64,000 bases of DNA from Ligustrum vulgare. Lineage: Eukaryota; Streptophyta; Magnoliopsida; Lamiales; Oleaceae. The notes under the pieces are model-generated. The model did not search any database. It was given only the letters and a program-made list of their open reading frames with translations, and was not told the origin of the DNA. Below are positions 35,385 to 45,900 of this stretch, one piece after another. The stretch's first letter is position 1; every line of letters begins with the position of its first letter. The stretch is taken from assembly GCA_963555705.1 (NCBI GenBank), contig OY743171.1, forward strand, positions 24,608,852 to 24,672,851. The letters run 5' to 3'. A program made the position numbers and the translations under genes.

Positions 35385-37325
35385 TATTATGAGTAGTGTC
35401 CCAAAATTAATTACCCGCGCCCTCTTCTTGACTTTAGGCTTCTCATGTGTTATATTTAAATGCTCATTCTATCGATTCACCTAATGAACCAATGGATGGG
35501 TTATCCACTTCGTATAATTCCTCCAGCAACCTATTATGTGAGATTATTCTTCTTCCAGCCTTGGTTCTCAAGTTGTCATCCTCCACAAAGTCCTGCTCTT
35601 CGCCAACATGAGTGATAGTGAAGGCCGCTCATCCCTCAGCACAAATGTCCTCTTCATCCTATGTATTAAATCTTTTTGTAAGTTCAATTTCTTGCTCCAA
35701 AAAGTAGTTGGTGGCTACGATTGGAGAAACCGTGCCAAACTAATGATGATTGGACGATCAATATAGTCCTCATCTTCATCCTTCTTCCTACGTTTGAATT
35801 TGGATTTATTCCCACATCCTGATTCCAAATCTATGGTTTCTTCGTCCCCTTCTTCTTGTCTGATCACATCATCAAAGGTGACACAGTCAGTCACATTGAT
35901 CTTGTTCTGAATATCTTGGCAGAGAATCTCATACTTGCGACGCATCATTTGTCCATAATTGCCCTAAAACTTTTTTTTGTTGAATTCTGATCTATCAATC
36001 AAAAATGGAAGATTTCCTAGTTTGATTATTTTAAGAATGCTATGTATTGGCTCTCTGCATCTGTGGTCTGAATGCCCTTACTTTCTAGGTGAAACTAGGA
36101 TATTTCTTAATAGTTCTTGGTGTAGTTTTCTCAAGCTGGCACATTCTTTGATGCCCTCAAAAAGAAGTTCATCCTCCATGAATTTCTTCGAACCCTTCTA
36201 CCTTTTGTCCCAATTAACCTTCACTGATAATCTATACACAAACATTCTACAACCATATAAAGGTCAACTACTATTTTACTTTTGGGCTCTAGTCACTCAA
36301 AAGCACTAGGACATGGTTCATCTACTCCTTAGTCCAACACTAGCTTAAACTTTGGCAGGTTCAGTTGGTCATATTTGGGATGATCATATTCATTCCGATA
36401 GGGCTAAGGAGCGGATCTTCATCCACTTCCATCTTCTTCTTATTCTGGAAAGTAACTCATCCAGATTCAATAGCATCATGCAGGACATTTCGAAACACCA
36501 CACAATTGTTAGTCATATGTAACCAAGCATTATGCCATTTACAGTATGTCTTGCCCTTAACCTATTTTAGGCTTGGCAATTTATATTTATCGCTCAATTT
36601 TATTTATTTTCTTTTTAAAGTTGGTCAAATATTACTTCAGCTTTGGTTACGTAAAATGAAAATGTTCTGACTATTTTGTTTTCCTCATTTTTTGGATTCT
36701 AGTTCTTAATTAACTAATATTTTACATGGGTAAGTTTTCCCCTTAACCAATTCAACTATGCATATTTCTACTCCGACCTGCCCTACCTCAATTTCATGTA
36801 TTTCATAATTGAGTCTCTATATTAAGTCCATTTTCTATAGTTTCTTATTTTCTCTTCCTCCTTCAACAATTGTTCATAACGAATGACTTAGCACTTAGTT
36901 GAAATAGATCAGAAAATTTCCTATCCTAGAACCTTTTTTTTAAGTCGAAGCTTAGAAAACTCGGAGTAATTTGTACAAAACATTTACCTCTGACCATTTT
37001 GAATCTTTGAAGTAAGGTTTCGACACACTGATTTTGTAAATGTTTATGATTAGACAAGTCTATCAAAGTCACCTCTGACTCATACTTGTAAAATTGGGAG
37101 TAGAATAGTTGTTCCCTTTGGTACCAATTTTGTACCAAATTAGCCGAAAAGCTGATGAACCAAGAGAAAATACCTTTATTAAGGAGTTAGGAACATTCTT
37201 AGTTTGAGATATTTACCCCCAAACTAGTAAACAGCGATAATTCTGGGACTCCATAGTCCGTGGGCCAGAGTAAGCCTAATCTACCCAATACGAATAAGAT
37301 TTCTATAAGTTGGTCAGTGATCGTA
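35385..37325 (-). pseudogene. Gag core and zinc-finger-like region of Tat copy B
   Basis: At 37138-36926 the minus strand gives QLFYSQFYKYESEVTLIDL and VETLLQRFKMVRGKC, the Retrotrans_gag core pattern (F-x-x-x-F-Y-x-x-E-x-x-x-x-x-x-D-L ... V-x-x-F-x-x-R-F-x-x-x-x-x-x-C). Around 36560-36480 it gives YCKWHNAWLHMTNNC, a C-x2-H...C motif seen after Gag in Tat elements. An acidic or basic hydrophilic open stretch lies at 35948-35715. Frames are interrupted. The upstream (N-terminal) Gag part is displaced to 45.0-45.9 kb by the LTR that starts at 37326. Confidence 0.7.
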
Positions 37326-38334
37326 TGTAACGATCCAAAAACCTTGACGTCCTTTATTGTCCCTTATGATGCAATAAAAGTATTTTATAATTTGTGTAAT
37401 TATTTTGGAATGTAAAAAAAGAAAAATATTCTTTAACAAAAGAGAAATGAAAATATTAAATGAAGAAAAGTTACGTCAAAAACGTATTTAAGTGTCCCTA
37501 TTCTAGAGACTTTTTCTAGCACTCCCAACCTTGTTTGATTACATGTCATATATGTACGGGAAATTTCTCGAAGTGAACTTCGAGAATATGAAAACGGTTT
37601 TTCATTCCGACCAACGGATAGCCCTCAATGAATTTTAAAATTTAGGACGGTAAAAACGGTTAACCCAAAAACTGTTTTGAGTGACCTACTTTAGAAGGCC
37701 ATAACTTCCTACTCATTTATCCATTTCTAGCTCCGTAAATTGTTTGTGAAAGTTTTCCATGAGTACTTCGAAATGGTACCAAGAAACTATGATTTTGACG
37801 TCACTTGGTATCTCGAAAATGAGCTAAAAAAGCCCCTGCAAAATGAATTTTTGTAACGTCCGAACATGATGTGCACACCTATAGCCGACATAGGTTTCAT
37901 GAGTCATCCATTCTAAAAATGATAGCTCCTACTTTGCATGGTTTAATTGTTCCAACTCTTGCTTAACTCCTTTCCACCTCCTTTATTTGAAGATAAGGGT
38001 CGAGACTTAATTCATTCTTAAGCAAGGATTGAAATCTCATGTGGGAAATTTTTCCTTCCATTTTCATGCACCTAAATTGTCCTATAAATAGTCTGCGTTT
38101 TGTAAGGGAATCACACATAGAAATAAGCCATAGAAACATTAGAGAAAAGAATGGTTCTTTCATTCAAAGATTTTGGTTTTTAAATTTATGATGTGAGTTT
38201 AATCTTTTGTTAGAATCAAGACATGTTAACATAATGACATGTACTTGATTATCCTAAATGATATTTTGCTCGATCAAATATAGTTAAAGCCTTGAAGAAA
38301 TCCAAGAAAATTAGGCCAGAAACGCTGAAATTCC

Positions 38335-38935
38335 TGCAAGTATCGATACATATACTTCTACAGCATGTATCGATACCTCTACAGTACGTATCGATACATG
38401 TACAGTAAAAATCAGGACAGATAGCATGTATGAATTAATGTAACAGCATGTATCAATACCTCTACAAAGTAAAGAACTTCTTTCCGACCATTCTGGATCG
38501 AGGTGAGTGGAATATATTTATTTGTTTGCTTAATATAAGTTAAATATATGAATACTTGTGATCTTGTATAAGTTCAATAATTAATATAATTGTTATATTG
38601 TTGTTAATATTATCATGACATTATTGTGACGTTGTTATAAGTTCAATAATATTATCGTCTTAATATTGTGATCTCGTTATAAAACCTATATGATATTATA
38701 TTGTCATGTTATTTATATGATCTCGTGATAAGCTTCCGTATTTAATTTTCATATAATTGTTATATTATTATTAATATTATCTTGACATTCATATGATTAA
38801 AATAAAGAAGATGATTAACTACGTTATTATCACTATCTTGATGCCAATATCCTATTTGTAAAAGATTAACATCATGTATCGATACATAAGTATGTTAAGA
38901 AGTTCCTGTTTTCTAAGGTATCGATACATAAGATA
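38335..38935. repeat. Dispersed TATCGATAC palindromic motifs
   Basis: The partly palindromic motif TGTATCGATAC or TATCGATACAT recurs at about 38339, 38369, 38387, 38447 (as TATCAATAC), 38876 and 38919, often followed by TCTACAG. It lies inside an LTR and is AT-rich. Confidence 0.7.
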
Positions 38936-39708
38936 CTTAATCGGAACTATTTTGATGTTTAAAGAAATTCGTGTTCTTGTTTACGTGATCTTAGACTCAT
39001 CAATGTGATAAAGATAATAATTTGATATGTCATCTACTTGACATAATATGTGGATTATATTAATTTGACCCTACTTGAGAAGATGAACTTAAAATAACTT
39101 GAATATTCCCTCAATCTTGATTATATAATAATTTACTTGTTTATGTGAAACCAATGAATATACGGACTTGTCTTGATTTGTATTGATTTAACTTGTACGT
39201 CATTACGTGACCTTAAATGATACTTTGTAATATGTTTTCATTACACATGGCATTAAAAGGATTTTCATGCATTTATTATGCATTACATAGAAATGAATTT
39301 CTTGGTATTGCAGTCACTTTATCCCTCTTGTTAATACGCCTATGGCATTTGTCTCGATATACGTTTCACGGAGTACAGTAATTGAATAACGATGTTGTTA
39401 CGCTTGTGAATAAATTTCAAGGATCTCGACTCCCTGTTTGAAACCCGTCGTATAGAAGCCCGATTGTAAAAGAACTCGTGAAATAAACTCCACACTTGAA
39501 CTCGGGGTTACATTCCCTGCTTGTGCACACTCGGGATAATAGTTGATTTTTAATATGGGCCCCATTAAAAGACATGCTTTCTTGAAAATACATGCATTGA
39601 CATTAGTCTTGAATATCTTACATTGAACTTGAATATGTTGTACTGATCCTGTCTTACCTTGACTTGTCTTGATTATACACTAGTACAAAAACGCGAAAAA
39701 AAAAATAG

Positions 39709-39750
39709 TTTAGGCGTCGGTTCTTCGAGAACCGACGCCTAAACCATTTA
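39709..39750. repeat. 5' subterminal hairpin of the CACTA element
   Basis: GTTTAGGCGTCGGTTCTTC is followed by its near-perfect inverse GAACCGACGCCTAAAC, giving a hairpin with a stem of about 17 bp. CACTA subterminal repeats bind the TNPA/TNP1 protein in the En/Spm system. Confidence 0.9.
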
Positions 39751-39913
39751 ATACATCTTTCAAAATTCGCGCGATTTCATTAATCCCGACCGCGCATATC
39801 TCTCTCTCACTCTCTCTCAACACTTCAACATCGCGAAGCCATCACCACCGTGCCTCCACCAACACCACGACGCCACCAACACCGCGACACCACCACGAAC
39901 CCGCCTCCATCTC

Positions 39914-40184
39914 GTAAGAACTTTACTCTATGTGTGTGTGGTGTGTGTGTGTCCGTGTATATATATGTATATATATGTGTGTGTGTGTGTGTCCGTGTAT
40001 GTATATATATATGTGTATGTGTATATGTATATGTATATATATATGTATGTATATATAAGTAGATCTATGTGTTTGTGTGTATATATATATATGTATATAT
40101 GTGTGTGTTTATATATATATATATATAAATGTGAATTATTATATATATATGTATATATATATTTGTATGTATAAAAATGTGAAT

Positions 40185-40231
<47 letters not shown>

Positions 40232-40396
40232 TTATAATTTTGGTATTGCAAATAGTTAATTGATATAATTTGAATTATTGGAATTATATTGAAATTATGC
40301 ATGGAATGTTAGGTTATGTAATCATACTTTGAGCATTTTAGGAATTAAGAAATTATGCTCTATACGTTGTTAATATTCATTTATTTATATGTGCAG
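39914..40396 (+). other. Probable 5'-UTR intron of the CACTA gene with TA/TG microsatellite
   Basis: A GTAAGA donor at 39914 and a TATGTGCAG acceptor at 40391-40396 bracket 483 bp dominated by TG and TA repeats (39926-40230). The repeats cause spurious open frames on both strands. The upstream CCACCA-rich stretch 39835-39913 would be leader exon. Confidence 0.6.
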
Positions 40397-40421
40397 GTAC
40401 GTAGACAATTTTATCAATATA

Positions 40422-41828
40422 ATGGTCGAGTCTTCACATTCTTCAGATGATCATAGTACTGCCCAAAAAAAAAGGACAAGAGGGCCAACTATGTGCAAAA
40501 ACATGAAGAAAGCGGGCCAACAATTGAATATTATTGAGTTCGATGACAAACATAGGCCGATCGGACTAGGCACGAAGAACTTCAAACACTTTGTCGGATC
40601 TTTAGCCCGCATTCATGTTGACATAAACATCAGTGATTGGCACAAAGTCGATCAAGGCCTTAAGGACATGATGTGAGAAGAGATAAAGGTACTATCACTT
40701 GATACATGGTAAATAATTGAAAAGTGAATGTAATTTCTTTATAACACCACATGTTATCATTGTCTTTCAGAGGGAATTCAACATTCTCGATGACCGTCCA
40801 AAAAAAAGTGTTATGCGGGTTGCGGGGATGAGATGGAAAGATTTCAAGACAAGGCTGGTTCATAATTTCATTACACATGACCACCCAAAATATACATCTC
40901 CTACGCAGCTTTATGATTTCTTGACCGAAGAGCAATGGGAGTTGTTTAAAAAAGAACGACATACGGAAACATTTAAGGTATATTTAAATGTACGCATGTG
41001 TCTTGTTGAGTGAAAACTAAAAACCTGTGATTTATTTCAGGAGAAAAGTAAGAAGGCGAGGGATAGTCAAATGCGGAACGAGCATCCTCATTATTTGGGC
41101 TCAGCCGGATATGCGGGGATGAAGCCACATTGGCTAGTAAGTGACCCGCTATCTTCTAGCTCTTCATGTGACATGATTAGCTCCTCGATTGTAAGCGATG
41201 ATCGCAGCCTAGATTGGGTTCGAGCTAGATCGAAGAAGAAAGAAGATGGAACGTATTACATCCCCAACGAGAAAACGAGGGGGGTGTTTGATAAAATTGT
41301 AAGTATATCTTATCGATTTCTCGTATATTCAATTGAAACTTACTTCAATTCTTATATTCAGTTTTCATTTTTTTTAAACAGGTAGAAAAAGCTGAGCAAG
41401 CCACGCAGGGGACATTTGTGTCGAGTAGACAACATGATATTCTGAGTGAAGCCCTTGGTAAAGAGGATCACTCTGGTAGGGTGAGGGGATATGGCGTGTA
41501 TGTCACCACGCGGGATGTTTACGGCCGGCCTGATGATTACCTTAGACCATCGTGTGGTGTCGTATCAGTAGACGACATTAAAGATATCATCAGGAAGGAG
41601 ATGGAGGATAGCATCACAGAGCGGGTCAGGCATCAAACCATGTCGGAGATGCAAAGTAAATTTGACAGTATGCAGAGCGCGTACCATAGTATGCAAAGTA
41701 AATATGATGCCATCCTCCAGCGCTTGGGCCTCAATATTGATGCCGAGGTGGAGGTAACTGCACAGCCCCGACCACCAACTCGAAGTAGTTGACACTCTGT
41801 GAATCCAGACCCATTTGATGGTCTTCAG
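40422..41828 (+). pseudogene. TNP1/TNPA-like N-terminal half of the CACTA protein, two in-frame stops
   Basis: Exons by GT-AG fit and frame: 40422-40683, 40771-40977, 41041-41298, 41382-41828. The product starts MVESSHSSDD, then RTRGPTM, FVGSLARIHVDI, VMRVAGMRWKDFKTRL, LTEEQW, KKARDSQMRNEHPHYLGSAGY and a CGVVSVDDIKDIIRKEM segment. A heptad-like MQSKFDSMQSAYHSMQSKYD coiled stretch lies near the end. This matches the TNP1-type (Transposase_24-like) protein of plant CACTA elements, which binds subterminal repeats. TGA at 40674-40676 sits where relatives have tryptophan (DMM-stop-EEIK), and TGA at 41790-41792 precedes HSVNPDPF. Both reading frames continue beyond the stops, so they look like point mutations. 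The start at 40422 is chosen because it follows the acceptor at 40396 and fits the serine-rich N-terminus. Confidence 0.85.
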
Positions 41829-41911
41829 GTACTTACCTATAAAGTATTTGGTTCTGAGTATTGCTTTTTTTTTTTTAAATGGAAAGGCCTGACATATATG
41901 TTGAAAAATAG

Positions 41912-43724
41912 AAGCCGATTCCCTGTCGTCTCGCCGTATTTGTTGATGGTGACAAGCAAATAGTGGCCAGCGGGATGGTTTATCCGTCCGGACCCGAGAC
42001 TGTGGTGCATCATCAACCACTCTGGCTTGATCATGTGAAGGTGTCCGTTGACCATGTTATAGATGGTGCAGAAGCGTTCTATCTTCCAGTGCCATCTCAG
42101 CACCACACCACGGTGGGGGAAGCTATTGGAAGTTTTTTCCAATGGCCTAAGGAGTTGGTGATTTTTGAAGAGGTAATAAAATCGAGTTATATAAAAGTTT
42201 ATGTCAATATTAATTTCTTTTAAATTTGTATCAGACGTGTTATAATGACAAAAATTGTCTTGTTGCAGGAAGAGGCCCCAAAAAAGATCGTAAAAAAATC
42301 TAATAAAGGGAAAAGGCCTCAGAGTTTTGAATTGTCATCTACCCAGCGACCTGCGATAGTCGACGATGAGACTTTACTACATCTGGGTGATAAATGCAAA
42401 ATGTTAAACACCCTGGTCCTTCAATTGCCTGTTGGTGATGACTACTATCAGGTGCCCGTAGATGCCTCCGTCTTCAATTGTACGTTCGAGGATGGTATTT
42501 TTGTTACAGTCGCAGACATTACCGATCTGCTTAAAATGCAATGGTTGGATACATCTATCCTACAAATATTTGCATTGTAAGACTTCTGATCACAAATTAC
42601 AACTTCAATTTAAATCATTGTTCGATCTCTATTTATTGGTGTCATTATTATTAGGTACCTTCATGAGTTATGTCAGGATTGCGGTATTTATTCTATTGGA
42701 TTCATGTCTCCGTCACACATTGCGTCGGTGTCGGTAAGAACAAATGCCAATGGTGTTGTAAATTATATGGACGAGACCATGAGGGCAATGCAAACAAAGA
42801 AATTCATTCTAGCACCGTATTTTCAGGAGTAAGACCATTCTCTCTTGTTAACAGTTAATTTTTTTTTTTTTTTTGTAATTTGAATCGCACATGTTTGAAG
42901 TTGTATTTACATGTTCATAATACGTAGGAACCACTGGATGTTGTTAGTGATTTCTCCTCAGAAGAGTACGGTGTACTTATTGGATTCAGCTAGTTCATTT
43001 AAGCGTGACTTAGATATCAAGCCGTTATTGAATACGTAAGTTATGATAATTTTCATGAAATAATTGTGGAGTTGTGGTGAAATTGATTGTGGAGTTGTGG
43101 TTTCACTTTGATGAATATATGTTGTGATTTTTGAGAAGTTGTGATAGATTCAATAGCAACGTGTCTATTTACAGGTTGGATAAGTTTAATTTATAGGGGA
43201 GACTCTGCCAAAATTTTTATAGAAATCTTAGTTTTTGTATTTATTTATTTTGTAACTGGTTCGAATAATTTAATTCAATTTTAGGGCTTTCAAACTATAT
43301 TGGACACAAGGAGGCATTAGGACAAGAGCCAATACAACGTGGCTAAAAATAAAGGTATGAAAACACATATTTAAAATATATTACAAATCTTTGAATTATT
43401 TGCATATTCTATTTAGTGTGATTATTAATGTTAGTTTTGAATGTGAAAATTTCAGTGTCCTCAACAGCCCGGAGGTTCTGAGTGTGGCTACTACGTCATG
43501 AAAAATATGTATGAGATAGTCACTGAACACTTTCAGCGTCCGTCGTTGGAAAAGGTATAAGTTATTGAACATGATAATTTTTAATTATGCCTTCATATTT
43601 TATTACAAAATAACTGATAATTCATTTTGATTATTTGTAGGCATTTAAAGAGTATTACTCAACGGAGGAAATTGCTGAAATTCAAAACTTATGGGCTAAA
43701 TACTTCGTCGATAGGTGTGTGTAA
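41912..43724 (+). CDS. DUF8039-like domain plus Ulp1/C48 cysteine protease (C-terminal half of the CACTA protein)
   Basis: Exons 41912-42172, 42269-42576, 42655-42828, 42928-43035, 43285-43354, 43456-43554 and 43641-43724 join in one frame with GT-AG borders and end at TAA 43722-43724. The first exon (CRLAVFVDGDKQIVASGMVYP ... VEAIGSFFQWP-like) resembles DUF8039. The last five exons form a Ulp1-type SUMO-protease domain. Histidine lies in NHWMLLVI (about 42930), aspartate in VYLLDSAS (about 42985), the usual glutamine in CPQQPGG and cysteine in GSECGYYVM (about 43486). The set of catalytic positions is complete and no stop occurs in this half. Ulp1 enzymes remove SUMO from proteins; a role for transposon-borne copies is unproven. 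Expression as a separate protein would need its own start, since two stops lie upstream in the N-terminal half. Confidence 0.85.
43080..43245 (+). repeat. LTR-end-like segment inside an intron of the CACTA gene
   Basis: Intron 43036-43284 contains GTTGTGG repeats and then AGGTTGGATAAGTTTAATTTATAGGGGAGACTCTGCCAAAATTTTTATAGAA. This matches the pre-terminal block of chromovirus LTRs at 23171-23220 and 30218-30268. It appears to be a short LTR-derived piece tolerated because it is intronic. Confidence 0.65.
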
Positions 43725-43876
43725 ATCGACGTGTATTCAAACTTCTATTTACTCAATTACATGTGACATTGTCAATCTTGTAAATATAATTATTTCTCAT
43801 TTATTTAACATTATTTTAATTATGTCGATTATATACATATTTGGTGATGTGCATGTGCAAAATGTTTAGTCCACGT

Positions 43877-44109
43877 TTAGGTGATTGCAGGTCATGACCT
43901 GCAGTGATCTGGATCATTGCAGGTGACGTCCAGGTCATTGCAGGTGACATCTAGGTCATTGCAGGCTATGACTTGCAGTGGTCTGGGTCATTGCAGGTCA
44001 TGACCTGCAGTGGCCTGGGTCATTGCAGGTGACGTCCAGGCCAATGCAGGCCATGGCCTGGGTCATTGTAGGCGACGTCCAGGTCATTGCATGTCATGTC
44101 TAGGTCATT
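43877..44109. repeat. CATTGCAGG / GACGTCCAGG tandem array near the CACTA 3' end
   Basis: About ten imperfect units of roughly 20-21 bp built from CCAGGTCATTGCAGGTGACGT, interspersed with inverted TGACCTGCAGTGG versions. The array is GC-richer than its surroundings. It follows the gene's stop codon and precedes the terminal hairpins, so it may serve as additional subterminal binding sites or may just be a minisatellite. Confidence 0.85.
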
Positions 44110-44164
44110 GTATTTTACTCTATAGGCAACTGAATTTCGTGCCAAAAAAAAAAAAAAAAAGAAA

Positions 44165-44365
44165 ACGCGTCGGTTTTAAAGAAAACCGACGCCTAAAGTT
44201 TACACTTTAGGCGTCGGTTGTAATAAAAAACCGACGCCTAAAGTACACTTTAGGCGTTGGTTTTTTATTACAACCGACGCGTAAAATTTTTTTTTTTTTT
44301 TCAACTTTACGCGTCGGTTTATATACAACTGACGCGTAAAGATAAGACTTTACGCGTCGGTTAAG
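44165..44365. repeat. 3' subterminal inverted repeats of the CACTA element
   Basis: Seven or so alternating copies of GCGTCGGTT and AACCGACGC in paired hairpins: 44166-44199, 44204-44240, 44242-44284, 44308-44340, with a single copy at 44350-44362. Near the outer end the motif changes from TTTAGGCGTCGG to TTTACGCGTCGG. Confidence 0.9.
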
Positions 44366-45032
44366 ACTATTTCTGTACTAGTGATATGACTTGAATATAG
44401 GAATTTACTGGTTTAAATATGTAAGTTGTGATCTTAAATATATGAAGTATGACTTGACTAGAATATGTGAATTTGACTTGATTTGAATAAATGAAATTGA
44501 CTGGACTGGACTGGATATAACTTGAATCTAAAATGACTTGACTTGAACTTGACTTGGGACTGGACTTGATTTGGATATATGACTTGACGTGAATATAGAA
44601 CTCGACTTGAACTTGATGTGACTTGAATATGACTTGTCTAGAATTTAGGCTTGACTAATTTAATAAGTAACAGTTGCACGAATATTGAATATATGAGGTC
44701 GACTTGTCTACGTGCAATAGCACATGTGCACCATACTCTACTCACTGGTAGTAACAAAAAAGTAAAAGAAATTGATGCAAATCTTCGAACGACGAGGCAG
44801 ATAGTTCTGTGCTAGGTGATGACCTGTAAGTTGTGGACTCGCTGAATAAAGTATTGTGTTTGAGCTACCAAACTCGCTATTTTGTTATTGTTATTTTTTA
44901 TCTAAAAGATTTTAAAGTCTAGATCTTATGTTGAATGTTTTATCGTTACTTTTGTTTTAAAGTAAAGTGATTTTGAAATCCCAGTCAAGTGACATCTTTT
45001 ACGTCACGGACTATTAAAAAAAAGTTAAAACA

Positions 45033-45900
45033 TGCACTACGTGTTGGCATTTGAATTTGAAAATAAAAGAGAAATTTGGTCGTGCGTGACATCGAGCTTG
45101 TTCCTAGACCAATTTGGTCTTGTAAGATTTCGTCTATCTGTTCCACCAACAAAGCATTAGGGTCATATGGCATGCCTACAAGTTGGGGTATATAAGGCAT
45201 TGTAAGTGGTCTAATCGATGGAAACTCCCTATTGTTTGGACTAGGATTGTCAATAGGTGTTCCTTCCATTTAGTTGATTGGCCGTTTGATTTTCTCCATT
45301 AACTAGAAAATTGTTATTTCATTGATTCTCACTTTGGCCACTATCCCCTAAGTTTAACATGCCCTTCTCATTAAATGTTACAACATGTGACACTTCATTG
45401 TTGTGGGTCATTCTTAAGGCACATCCTAGAGGATTGTTATTTCCCATTGGATTAATGTTTTGGGACTGAGTGTTGTAGGTGCCTTCTAAAGGCGAACCAA
45501 ATTCAGTTAAGTGAGAGAAATGACCTACAAACTTGGTCATTAACTTGTTTAATGTGCTTAGTTTTCTAGCTATATTATCATAGTGAGCGTTTTCGGTTTG
45601 AACAATCTTTTCAATATTATGTATGTTTTGAGGTCTTAACTACTCAACCAACTCCTGGGTGTGGTCATCAAGCAATGATCGCATCACATTGCGACTGATC
45701 TCTGTCATGGGCTCTAAGCGACTGCTTTCTAGACTTTTGCCAACTTCCTATCTCTTCAGTCATTCTATCACAGAAGACACGTAGCATGGGTTATCTATGT
45801 TTTTGTTAGTTTTTTTGGGAGACATTGTAACCCTTCTTCTATACCAAGGTCTCATCGGGTAGGCCAAATTATTCGCGCGTGGTTTCATGAAAAATAATTA
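45033..45900 (-). pseudogene. Gag N-terminal region of Tat copy B
   Basis: On the minus strand two open stretches (45540-45319 and 45269-44985) give NTQSQNINPMGNNNPL and then RPLTMPYIPQLVGMPYDPNALL. They are preceded by a PKKTNKN-like start near 45830. Polar, proline- and asparagine-rich Gag N-termini of this kind are usual in Tat elements. Together with the Gag core at 37.3-36.4 kb it makes a coherent Gag once the LTR and CACTA are removed. Stops occur between the stretches. Confidence 0.5.

Larger units (their letters stand above)
39678..44383 (+). mobile_element. CACTA (En/Spm) transposon with TNP1-like, DUF8039-like and Ulp1 coding sequence
   Basis: Terminal inverted repeats are CACTAGTACAAAAA at 39678 and TTTCTGTACTAGTG ending at 44383, flanked by the 3-bp target duplication ATA (39675-39677, 44384-44386). 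Subterminal repeats of TTTAGGCGTCGGTT in both orientations lie at 39709-39750 and 44165-44365. The element is 4706 bp and encodes one multi-exon gene. No TNP2 (Transposase_21) sequence is present, so it could move only with a transposase supplied by a relative. It sits in the LTR at 37326-45032. Confidence 0.95.
37326..45032 (+). mobile_element. Solo-type LTR in Tat gag, carrying the CACTA element
   Basis: It starts TGTAACGATCCAAAAACCTTG, a common start of plant Ty3/gypsy LTRs. Without the CACTA element it would be about 3.0 kb. It contains repeated TATCGATAC motifs (38335-38470 and 38878-38930) and, after the CACTA, a run of degenerate TGACTTGAATATGACTTG repeats (44390-44650). The right end is uncertain; TTAAAACA at 45032 is the best candidate, and no clear target-site duplication was found. 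The Tat gag N-terminus resumes from about 45033. No internal coding region is attached. Confidence 0.55.

Noticed and set aside
35977..36670. Plus-strand open frames of 110 and 101 codons
   Set aside because: They are antisense to Tat Gag sequence on the minus strand and have no domain.
39850..40302. Long open frames on both strands rich in Y, I, C and V
   Set aside because: They arise from TA/TG microsatellite in the probable 5'-UTR intron of the CACTA gene.
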